In this document: piece after piece, positions 54,666-64,000 of the stretch
How positions within the stretch are numbered: position 1 is the stretch's first letter
Layout of the letters: every line of letters begins with the position of its first letter
Assembly: GCA_933207985.1 (NCBI GenBank)
Contig: OW240920.1
Location: 132,175,210-132,239,209 of the forward strand
Source of the DNA: Pelobates cultripes
Taxonomy: Eukaryota > Chordata > Amphibia > Anura > Pelobatidae
DNA: 64,000 nt
Reading direction: 5' to 3'
Made by a program: the position numbers and the translations under genes
The notes under the pieces: generated by a model
Seen by the model: only the letters and a program-made list of their open reading frames with translations
Told to the model about the DNA's origin: nothing
Database searches by the model: none

Positions 54666-57190
54666 TCAGAACATGAGAACGGTTTCTCTCCTGTGAGTTC
54701 TCCGATGTTTAACAAAACTTGAGTAACACCTATAACATTTTCCACATTCATTGCATAAGAAAGGTTTCTCTCCTGTGTGAGTTCTCTGATGGGTCATTAG
54801 AGTTAAATACTTACTAAAACATTTTCCACATTCAGAACATGAGAACGGTTTCTCTCCTGTGTGAGATTTCTGATGACAAATAAGTCGTGCTTTATCAACA
54901 AAGCATTTTCCACATTCAGAGCATGAGAATGGTTTCTCTCCTGTGTGCGTTCTCTGATGTGTCATTAGAGTTAAATAATTACTAAAACATTTTCCACATT
55001 CAGAACATGAGAACGGTTTCTCTCCTGTGTGAGTTCTTTGATGTGCAGTAAGAGTTGAGTTATAGCGAAAACATTTTCCACATTCAGAACAGGAGAAGGG
55101 CTTCTCTCCTGTGTGTATTCTCTGATGTTGTTTAAGAGCTGACTTACAGCTATAACATTTTCCACATTCAGAACATGAGAACGGTTTCTCTCCTGTGTGA
55201 GTTCTTTGATGTGCAGTAAGAGTTGAGTTATAGCGAAAACATTTTCCACATTCTGAACAGGAGAAGGGCTTCTCTCCTGTGTGTATTCTCTGATGTTGTT
55301 TAAGAGCTGACTTACAGCTATAACATTTTCCACATTCAGAACATGAGAACGGTTTCTCTCCTGTGTGAGATCTCTGATGACAAATAAGTCGTGCTTTATC
55401 AACAAAGCATTTTCCACATTCAGAGCATGAGAATGGTTTCTCTCCTGTGTGCGTTCTCTGATGTGTCATTAGAGTTAAATAATTACTAAAACATTTTCCA
55501 CATTCAGAACATAAGAACGGTTTCTCTCCTGTGTGAGTTCTTTGATGTGCAGTAAGAGTTGAGTTATAGCGAAAACATTTTCCACATTCAGAACATGAGA
55601 ACAGTTTCTCTCCTGTGTGAGTTCTTTGATGTGCAGTAAGAGTTGAGTTATAGCGAAAACATTTTCCACATTCAGAACATGAGAACAGTTTCTCTCCTGT
55701 GTGAGTTCTTTGATGTGCAGTAAGAGTTGAGTTATAGCAAAAACATTTTCCACATTCAGAACATGAGAACGGTTTCTCTCCTGTGTGTATTCTTTGATGT
55801 ATCATAAGACTTTGTTTACAGACAAAATCTTTCCCACATTCATTGCATAAGAAAGGTTTCTCTCCTGTGTGTACTCTCTGATGTGTAACAAGACTTGAAC
55901 TTTTCCTAAAACATTTTCCACATTCAGAACATGAGAACGGTTTCTCTCCTGTGTGTGTTCTTTGATGTGCAGTAAGAATTGAGTTACGGCTAAAACATTT
56001 TCCACATTCAGAACAGGAGAACGGTTTCTCTCCTGTGTGTATTCTCTGATGTATCATAAGACTTTGTTTTCCAACAAAATCTTTCCCACATTCATTGCAT
56101 AAGAAAGGTTTCTCTCCTGTGTGTATTCTCTGATGTTGTTTAAGAGCTGACTTAAAGCTATAACATTTTCCACATTCAGAACATGAGAATGGTTTCTCTC
56201 CTGTGTGTATTCTCTGATGTATCATAAGATTTTCTTTACAGGCACAATCTTTCCCACATTCATTGCATAAGAAAGGTTTCTCTCCTGTGTGTACTCTCTG
56301 ATGTATAACAAGATTTGAACTTTTCCTAAAACATTTTCCGCATTCAGAACATGAGAAAGGTTTCTCTCCGGTGTGTATTCTCTGATGTACCATTAGACTT
56401 TGTTTACAGACAAAATCTTTACCACATTCATTGCATAAGAAAGGTTTCTCTCCTGTGTGCGTTCTCTGATGTGTCATTAGAGTTAAATATTTACTAAAAC
56501 ATTTTCCACATTCAGAACATGAGAACGGTTTCTCTCCTGTGTGAGTTCTTTGATGTGCAGTAAGAGTTGAGTTATAGCGAAAAAATTTTTCACATTCAGA
56601 ACATGGGAACGGTTTCTCTCCTGTGTGTATTCTTTGATGTACCATAAGACTTTGTTTAGAGACAAAATCTTTCCCACATTCATTGCATAAGAAAGGTTTC
56701 TCTCCTGTGTGTACTCTCTGATGTATAACAAGATTTGAACTTTTCCTAAAACATTTTCCGCATTCAGAACATGAGAAAGGTTTCTCTCCGGTGTGTATTC
56801 TCTGATGTACCTTTAGACTTTGTTTACAAACAAAATCTTTACCACATTCATTGCATAAGAAAGGTTTCTCTCCTGTGTGCGTTCTCTGATGTGTCATTAG
56901 AGTTAAATATTTATTAAACCATTTTCCACATTCAGAACACGAGAAGGGCTTCTCTCCTGTGTGTATTCTCTGATGTTGTGTAAGAGCTGACTTCCAGCTA
57001 TAACATTTCCCACATTCAGAACATGAGAATGGTTTGCGGTTTATGTTTACGATCTCATTTGAGAACATATTGGAATCTGAGAAAATGCTTGACTGCTTGG
57101 TTCGGTTATTCAAAGATTTCTGCATAGCCTTGCTGCATGGATTTCTGTTCTGGTCACCTCTTTCAGAAATGCCGCTCCTGGGAAATACAC
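54666..57190 (-). CDS. C2H2 zinc-finger protein exon, 28 fingers
   Basis: One exon encodes 28 tandem C2H2 fingers of 28 residues (C-x2-C-x12-H-x3-H) joined by TGEKPF linkers, two of them TGEKLF. The last finger ends [13 protein letters not shown] because the next linker has lost two bases. The ATG at 57,125 is internal: the frame is open upstream to a likely splice acceptor (pyrimidine tract and TCAG on the minus strand, exon from 57,190), adding [18 protein letters not shown]. First exons, including any KRAB-like or other regulatory domain, are outside the window or unrecognised. Finger types repeat in blocks ([35 protein letters not shown]), showing recent tandem duplication. Likely a nuclear DNA-binding regulator, possibly of transposons; target unknown. 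A truncated pseudogene is possible. Confidence 0.85.
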
Positions 57191-59640
57191 CTGAAAAAAA
57201 TATATACTGTGAGTTAAATGAAATCGGTCACAATAAATTGTTTGCCATACTTAGAAAAATGACAAAAGTTTTGCAATAGATAAGAAATACGACTATCGGG
57301 TATCATGGTGACTGTAGCGGAGAGGTAGTATAATCCACAATGACAGGAAAAGCAGGTAATAATCAAAAGTAGGCAGGTACAGTATACAATAATCCAGGTA
57401 GCGTTATAAGAATACTTTCCTCCCAAGAACTAAACGACACATAGGCTGGGAGTCAACTGAGCTTTTAATCACAGGTCACAATATTTATGCAGTTCCCCAT
57501 GCAAGGGGTTTCCTTAATTACTTACAGGGGTTATACAGTAGGGGACTACATGGGGAACTGAACATACAGGACATTACTCCCATCATGCACTGCTGTACGA
57601 GAGGGATACTCCCACAAGAATATTCTGTTAAGTGGATTATCCCGCCGTACAGCAGAACCGACTTTTTACATAAAAACAATAATTTTTATATTATTCGTGC
57701 CATTGTACTGAATGAACGTTCGGCAGATAGCTGGGGTCTGAGCGAATACTTCGTGAAAGTACCGCTCAGATCCCAGCACAATTAGCCCAACGCCGCACAA
57801 AATACACTTTCCTATAAACTTCTCATAAACGGCACGAATCCATGTGAAGAGAGAAAATACCGAAAGGCCGGTGGGCCCGAACGGCCTGGAAGTGCCGTCG
57901 AGTATCCGATTTAAGTTCCAGGCACTCGACGACAAAACACAGCTGAGCTAAAAAAGGATCCACCCTGAAACCCCATTAACTACCGCCAGCAACATTGTTG
58001 CCATCTGTAATGGGAGCCACACGACCTCCTGTGTGTGGTCTCCCATTCGGTACTTTGTTCGTTTCACGAACAGTGTTAAAATTCACTGTTCGTGAAACTA
58101 CCATAGGAATGCTAGCGGCTTTTCGTGCTGTTAGCATACGAATGCTCTCATTTACATAATAGGGAACACGGACATTTCAGACAGGCTTAAAGCAATACTA
58201 TCATATAATGTAACTACAGTCTTACGTGGCTAGGTATGCAGGTCTTCCACCAGGTGGACACTCACCTAGGGGACCTGGTGGAAAACTGACAAAAATGACA
58301 AAGTAACCAATCACAGTATTAGAGGCATAAACACTCCCCTTTAGCTGTGAAGAACCCTCCTCTCTATCCTGGAGATAATTGGGAAGTAATTCAATTATCT
58401 CCCAGGATAGAGGCAAAACTCCATTTTACATGTGGCAGAAAAAACACAAAAATATATAACATAAAAACTACCGAATGCACTAGGTACAATTAACGAATGC
58501 ACTAATTACAATCACATACATACAGTTCAATCGCCATGTAGCCAAAGTCTTTCACATAGTCTTTCATTATACGAATGGGCTCCATGGCATAGCTATCTGG
58601 GGTAAGTCCATTCGTGCCGAAAAAGTACCAAACGAGACGGCGTTCGAATGCTGGATTAACAGAAGAAGGGAGGTCAGCGAACACCGCTGGGCATTCGTAC
58701 GTCCAAGATGGCCACCGACTCGTGGTCGGCATACGAACGACAACCACCCAGCCGACATTCGACAATTGGGAGCTGTCTGCGGTTAACCACAAGGTTCTGA
58801 TGGGGCCAAGAGGTTAACAAGCAGCACACTTCCATGCTGGGTGGCCCGCCGTTTGGAAGTTGTTCGGTAAAAGAGCAAATAAATGTAGGGGCTATACGGA
58901 CAGGGGAAATAGCCAAACAAACAGACGAATAGAGGGAAAATAAAAGTAATTCACAGACAGATGAGTCTGTAACATATATTTATTACAGATGTACCTAGTG
59001 TTTTTCAGCATTGTCCACACACCTGTCTCTCCACTCTAAGGGTTTTGACATACTGTCTTAGTTTGATCATGATTTTTAGCTCTTTAAAATTCATATACAG
59101 CTAGAGCCAAGGCTTGTGCATGCGAGTTCTCTCTGGGTATTGAAACTAATCAAACAGAAGAGAGGGGATTTATAATAGCATTAAAGACGGGAAAAAAAAT
59201 TCTAGTCATCTTATTATGTTCCAAACACAAACACCTGGAACAAAATAACATTTTTAAAGAATACGTCCCCTAAAAAATCAACTTAAATTATCCAGAGAGA
59301 TCCCGAACAACGGTCAAACCATATGAACGCCTGCTTCCTTTTCCCGAACAGCTACGAGAGCGCTATTTGGTAGCTTGGTTCCCACGAACCAGGGGAACAA
59401 TCGCTACTAAGAGCCAGGGGGTTCCGTTCGTGCATTAGTTCGGTTTTGTGATTTGTCGAAATAGACCGACCGCACAACCTTAACCCCTGGAACTGTTTCT
59501 GGGCATGAACCTCTTGTGCAGTTGGTCCAAATTCACTGTCCAACGATTTAGTCCATATCAAGCTTACAAGCTATTTTGCAAAGTTAAAACCAGGTTTCAA
59601 TACCTAATTTTTCGGAAGCAACCTTCCCAAGCAAATTTAA
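57191..59640. other. unassigned repeat-like sequence, possibly LTR-derived
   Basis: No gene is supported. The first 100 bases are intron upstream of the zinc-finger exon. From about 57,312 (TGTAGCGGAGAGGTAGTA) the sequence is rich in CGAAC/GTTCG and CGAATG words and has a foldback at 58,045-58,100 ('ttcgtttcacgaacagtg' against 'cactgttcgtgaaac'). This style resembles frog LTRs, but ends and target duplication were not found. 58,220-58,400 holds another inverted pair: 'ggtcttccaccaggtgg' and 'ctatcctggagataattg...aattatctcccaggatag'. Confidence 0.35.
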
Positions 59641-61243
59641 ATGACGGATCTTTTGGACGAGTTATTAGATCCTACCATAAATCCAGACGACATTCAAAAT
59701 GTTTTTTCCAACAATCCACTATCCAAAAATAATACAATACAAAAACTATACCAGCAACACATTAGATGTTTTGGGGAATTAACAAGTCTCAACCAATACA
59801 TAGAACAAAAACTGGTACCTAGGTCTCCGTCCGGATATACTATTACCTGACAAAATCCAAAAAGACGAACAATTAAATGAATGGAACACCATTTTACTAG
59901 ATTGTTCCTCAAAATTAATGACTTTCCGTGTAAAACTTGAAACCACACATTTGGAATAAACTAATCAAAAATTACAAAATGAGATCACCCAAATAAAGAA
60001 ATTTAAAACAGGTACTCTCTTTTCACCTATGGAAACGAAAATTACAAAAAAATATAGAACATTTTAGACAAAATCTAAAAGGAAAGAAACACAAAATTTC
60101 AAAGATTTTAAAGACTGATATCTTCTGTAAAAAAATGCAATTTTTGTAGACGTTTAAATAGTCAGAGAGGATCTACATCTGTAGACACAGAGGTCAGACT
60201 CAGATACCAGTTCCTCAAAATCACGACAAAGTCACTATACCAACAGCAATCGCAACAGCGATTGTGCCCCTAATCATTCTCCTAATAGGAGTATTCCTAA
60301 AAAGCACTAATAAATCAGTCTCCTTTTTGGACACTCTGATTCCATCAGATACTAGCAATTCCATTGGTTTCAATATTTTTTGAGGACAGGACCCCCCTCG
60401 CGAACAGAGGGGGAGGTTGAGGGACCGGGATCGCTGTGCATACAAGAGACAGGGACGAGGACAGAGACTTTGACGCTAAACAAAATCATTATCCTCTCTG
60501 ATTATCCCCTCCAACCACGTCACATCGCTTTGCTTAATAAAGGTCTTTCATACGTACCAACTCCAAGTTACAATAAATTCATTTGGTCCAAGGACATAAA
60601 CCTCTTTGGCAGGAAATTGGCCCTTAACTTAATGCACTCTAAAAAAAAGATTTCCAAACCGCTAATGAACTTGGTCTATATGTTGAGGATTATGTATTCT
60701 CCAAAGTATTTACGGATCTATTGGATGAACAAAGTCCCAGTAAACCCTTGACCAATTTAAAACCTCAAAGTTGGTTTACTCCTACCCTGAAGGATACCCC
60801 ACATGTTTAACTTTTCGTAGAAATGACTACTAGTGAACTAGAAAATAGTCACTTTGAACATCCACCCACCAACAATCTTACTCACAATGAGAGGAAAGCC
60901 CTTTATTCACTAAATATGTTGGATAATGTTGTAATTAAACCAGCGGATAAAGGAGGGAATATCGTTCTACTAAACCATGACAGATAGCTTGAAATGTGCA
61001 CGTCACATCTAAATGACCAGTCATGTTACAGTGTCCTCCCATCTGATCCTACTAACAGCTACATAAGAGAACTGGAAGATCTTCTAACTAAAGCACTAAA
61101 ACAAAAAATAAATCAGTTCTGACGAGTTTAAGTATCTACTGCCTCAAACAGCCAACAATAGCTACCCTATACTGTTTACCTAAAGTGCATAAAAATATGA
61201 GTGTACCCCCTGGGAGGCCGATCATCTCAGAGAACAACTGAGG
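59641..61243 (+). pseudogene. Penelope-like retroelement remnant (plus strand), N-terminal half
   Basis: Fragments on changing frames: 59,641-59,850 (MTDLLDELLDPTINPDDIQN, not conserved in my recall); 60,475-60,750 with IIILSDYPLQPRHIALLNKG and LSYVPTPSYNKF, the conserved N-terminal block of Penelope-type proteins; 60,824-60,985 with LTHNERKALYSL and NVVIKPADKGGNIVLLNHD, the highly diagnostic K-PADKGG box; and 61,140-61,240 with LYCLPKVHKN and PPGRPIIS, the start of the RT. It stops there, so catalytic RT motifs and any GIY-YIG endonuclease are absent. Several stops and shifts. It is not the same copy as the minus-strand remnant at 20.8-23.3 kb, which keeps a later RT part. Confidence 0.8.
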
Positions 61244-61700
61244 AAGGCTGAACTTGATGGACGTAAGTTTCTTTTCCGCTATGTAACTACCTAACGGAGA
61301 GAGAAATTAAATTTGTTGATAAAGGACATTGTGTCTATTGGTTTAATATTTTTCTTCTTTTTCCCTTATCATACAATTAGGTTTATCTTTATTGTTTCAC
61401 TATTTTATTTATCTTGTCTAACATTAAAAGTTATCTTTTAAATTATCCTAGCATAGGACAGTGTTTCTCTCCTTCTCTACTTATATTGGACTTCCATGAA
61501 ATTCAGAAAACCCTGGACTGATCTGGGTGATTTTTGAATATGCTGGTCACCCAGATGAGGGCTATCAGGGGATATGACATTTATGGGGTTATTTTATGTT
61601 TTGGGGAACTGTTCAAGTTTAGTGAAAATAATGTTTTTTCGACCTGGAAATAATTAAATGTATTTCTTTATCTGACTCAATTATCTCCAGGCAGAGAGGA
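61244..61700. other. unassigned spacer before the gypsy LTR
   Basis: No gene. The segment begins with 'gaggaaggctgaacttgatgg', a word common in frog intergenic sequence. The left border of the LTR lies somewhere in or just after this stretch. Confidence 0.35.
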
Positions 61701-62053
61701 GGGAATTGCATGTTTGTATTGGACTGTCACAATTTGTAACTGCATTGTTATTGGCTGTACTCTTTGTGTCCCTGTCCCCCACATGGTCCACAGGGGAGTG
61801 CCCTTTGCATGGGGGAATTGTATAAAAGCCATTGTGGCACCAATAAAGCTTCAGTCTTGTTACACCCTTCATCAAGTTTCGGCTGATGTTTGGGTACCTG
61901 TTCACATCATTGGGAGAATCTGCTGGGAAAGCTGTACCTGATGGGGAGAAAGAGACGAACGGACACCCGAACTGCGAGCTATAATCACTCATGCTCACAG
62001 CAGTTTGAGTGGAAACAAACGAACCGATAGCTACCACATCAGGGTTCGTTACA
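61700..62053 (+). promoter_or_regulatory. gypsy 5' LTR (left border uncertain)
   Basis: A TATA box TATAAAAGCC at 61,821-61,830 is followed by AATAAA at 61,842-61,847, giving the promoter and poly(A) order of an LTR. The LTR ends near 62,053 at 'gggttcgttaca', and the following TTGGTGGCAAGC is in the position of a primer-binding site. Only the right border is clear. The matching 3' LTR would be beyond the window. Confidence 0.6.
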
Positions 62054-62114
62054 ATTGGTGGCAAGCAGAGGGATTTGTATCCCGAATGGACGTCCCGAAT
62101 CGGAGGAAAGATGA

Positions 62115-62985
62115 ATGGCTCAGCTGTATGAGTTACTAAAGCGAACTATGTTGAAAGACCTGCTGGAAGCTCGAGGCATAGCGGCAAGTAATAAGAAGAA
62201 AGATCCACACCAATTGCAGAGTTATTACAGAGCGACAGAGCCAGCAACATGGAAGGAAAGCAACCAGAGGAAAAAGAGTTCCAAAAAGAGGTGAGATGGA
62301 TGATAGGTTTATTGGGGCCCAATCCATCACAAGAGTCAGTGGTACAAATCGTAACGCATGCCAAAGACTCGCAGGTAGCTTGGGAATCAAGAGAAGGATC
62401 CCCAGGATATACAAATGGGCGCCCACGGAAGGTAAACTATGCAGCCTTCAAAGCATTTATTAATGGGGAAACGGACATCGATAATTACCTACAGGACTTT
62501 GAGCGACCGTGTACTTTGGAAGGACTAGAAACAGACAATTGGGCTGCGGTTCTCAGCAGCAAGCTCTCAGGACGGGCAGCGGAAGCTTACCGGGCAGCAC
62601 CTGATGAGGACATACAAAATTATGGGAAAATCAAAGAAATTTTATTGGCCAGATTTGCGGTCACACCAGAGTCATACCGGAGGAAATTCCAGGGACCTCA
62701 GGAAAGGAGGGAAGGATTCCTTTACCGAATGGGCATTCCGTATACACCGTGCTGCAAGGCCACATCATTGGAGGATGCGGTACAAATTCTATCCTTGGAA
62801 CAGTTCTACGACAATACCTCCACAGAAATCAGAGACTTGGTAAGAGACCGCAAACCCAAGACTGTGAAGGAGGCCGCCAGACTGGTATGGAACCCAGCTG
62901 AGGGCGACCAGTTTCCAGGCCCTCCTACCAGGTACCACCTACCTCGACACCTAGCAGACCCGCTCCTTACAACCCTACCCTAACC
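62115..62985 (+). pseudogene. gypsy Gag with SCAN-like domain, frame-broken
   Basis: ATG at 62,115 opens MAQLYELLKRTMLKDLLEAR, a typical Gag start of this gypsy group. After 59 codons the frame is lost and continues in the 62,249 frame with CTLEGLETDNWAAVLSSKLS (Gag core) and KEILLARFAVTPESYRRKF. Then a SCAN-like block: FTEWAFRIHRAA (in a third frame near 62,720), ATSLEDAVQILSLEQFYDN and LVRDRKPKTVKEAARL. The SCAN domain of tetrapod zinc-finger genes is thought to derive from such Gag proteins (Gmr1-like group). Three or so indels break it. Gag would form the particle. Confidence 0.78.
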
Positions 62986-62989
62986 CCCC

Positions 62990-63315
62990 AAAGTCGTGGT
63001 CCTATTACATGCCACCTTTGCAAGCAGATGGGACATAAAGCAATATTGCCCCAACCGGAACCGGGGAGGTTGGGAAAGGTCAGCACCTCAACCCAGCCGA
63101 GCAGCGGCCCATTGCTGTCAGCAGGAGAGTTCCAGAGCACAGTGAGGAGCAGTGGACCACTCTGCACGAAGTGAATCCAGTGCAAGCAGCAGGCGACAAC
63201 CGAGATCATCATCGCCAGTGGGTCACCATTGACGGCATGGACGCCAGGGTCCTGAGAGACACAGGGGCCACACTCACCATAATCGAGCCACACAAAGGAC
63301 AACAGGCTCTTATAT
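62990..63315 (+). pseudogene. gypsy zinc knuckle and aspartic protease remnant
   Basis: Near 63,008, ITCHLCKQMGHK begins a CCHC zinc knuckle whose final Cys lies one base out of phase. From 63,171 another frame reads WVTIDGMDARVLRDTGATLT, where DTGA is the aspartic protease active site. After IIEPHKGQQALILGN the homology stops, and the reading jumps to integrase-type sequence, so RT and RNase H are gone. Confidence 0.72.
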
Positions 63316-63389
63316 TGGGTAACAGATGGAGCAGGGAGTGGCGCAAAGCAATTAGTAAAAATAAAACAAAAAAACAGCTAGGAGTACCC

Positions 63390-64000
63390 TGAAGATTGAG
63401 GGCTGAGTTACTCAAGCTCAGCCATGATATTCCATTGGCAGGTCATTTAAGAGAGACTAAAACTAAGGATAAATTAACTCAGATCTTATTCTGGCCAGGT
63501 ATTTCCCAGGATCTAAAGCATTATTGCAGAACTTGTGATGTGTGTCAAAGGACAGGGAGGAGATCGCCAGAGAGCCAAACTGCACCCCCTACCTATCACT
63601 GAGGAACCATTTAACAGGCTGGCCATAGATTTAATAGGACCAAGCAGTAAACCTAGTGCCTCCGGAAAGCGCTACATCCTCACGGTAGTAGACTATGCTA
63701 CTAGATACCCTGAGGCCGTAGCCCTTTCCAATATAGGGACAGAGAGTGGCGGAAGCCTTAGTGAAAATCTTTACTCAGGTAGGCTTCCCCAGGGAGATTT
63801 TGTCTGACAGAGGGACACAGTTCACCGCAATTGTGACCCAACAATTATGGCAGAGTTGCGGCATGAAACCGTTGTTCAGCTCTCCCTACCATCCCCAGAC
63901 CAATGGACTAAGCAAACGTTTTAACGGCACACTCAAACAAATGCTAGGAACGTTCACAGCGTTCTGTCCACACTGGGAGACTTTCCTTCCCCACCTCCAG
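63390..64000 (+). pseudogene. gypsy integrase, catalytic Glu replaced, runs off the window
   Basis: The zinc-binding H-H-C-C domain is intact: LSHDIPLAGHLRETKTKD then YCRTCDVCQRTGR (63,396-63,580). The catalytic core then follows in shifting frames: FNRLAIDLIGPSS (first Asp), ILTVVDYATRYPEAVAL, and near 63,800 ILSDRGTQFTAI (second Asp). The third catalytic residue, normally Glu in NGL-x-ERFN, is Lys here (NGLSKRFNGTLKQML), which would abolish strand transfer. At least two frame changes occur. The sequence ends inside the domain at 64,000. Confidence 0.82.

Noticed and set aside
54971..56731. Minus-strand frames with repeating [19 protein letters not shown]
   Set aside because: This is the alternative phase of the zinc-finger array, open because the 84-base unit is a multiple of three.

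Overview
This is a gene-poor, transposon-saturated stretch of vertebrate chromosome, most probably from a frog (anuran amphibian). The inference rests on the mix of families: Tx1-like L1 LINEs, DIRS-type tyrosine-recombinase retrotransposons, Penelope-like elements, ZBED-type hAT elements, a piggyBac element with TTAA targets, SCAN/Gag-type gypsy elements, and a C2H2 zinc-finger gene with 28 fingers in one exon. No bacterial-style genes, operons, tRNA or rRNA genes were seen. Most of the longer open frames are either transposon proteins, usually broken, or accidental frames across tandem repeats.

Layout. 1-2.6 kb: AT-rich repeat with internally duplicated modules. 3.0-7.04 kb: non-autonomous hAT copy holding a 32-bp minisatellite, 91-bp repeats and a roughly 2.3-kb inverted repeat. 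7.05-8.6 kb: L1 remnant. 9.5-9.85 kb: Tc1/mariner fossil. 10.14-10.97 kb: solo LTR. 11.7-18.13 kb: DIRS-group element on the minus strand with split direct repeats and gag-like, RT-RNaseH and tyrosine-recombinase frames. 19.0-20.5 kb: three short TTAA-flanked elements and a perfect 136-bp palindrome. 20.8-23.3 kb: Penelope-like remnant (minus). 23.5-28.8 kb: near full-length L1, ORF1 and ORF2 broken. 28.9-29.15 kb: hAT end fragment. 30.22-38.54 kb: structurally complete 8.3-kb hAT element with an 8-bp target duplication, carrying a transposase with stops, a nested solo LTR and long satellite arrays. 38.7-39.4 kb: short inverted-repeat elements. 41.0-44.25 kb: GC-rich retroelement gag-like region broken by an 817-base assembly gap. 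44.67-50.09 kb: complete piggyBac element with TTAA flanks and an intact transposase frame, itself nested in another repeat. 50.2-52.5 kb: L1 remnant. 52.6-53.15 kb: inverted-repeat element. 54.4-57.2 kb: zinc-finger gene exon (minus), the only plausible host gene. 57.2-59.6 kb: unclassified repeat-like sequence. 59.6-61.2 kb: Penelope-like remnant (plus). About 61.7-64.0 kb: 5' part of a gypsy element whose RT/RNase H has been deleted; it runs off the window.

The elements are layered: the piggyBac sits inside an older repeat, one hAT sits between two inverted arms of a Penelope-type terminal sequence, a solo LTR sits inside that hAT, and a hAT end lies just after the 3' end of the L1. The most informative points are exact element boundaries (hAT, piggyBac, two solo LTRs, DIRS repeats), candidate hammerhead-ribozyme-like motifs at four places, and hAT-borne satellites shared by two copies. 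All calls are by eye from sequence; no similarity search was run.
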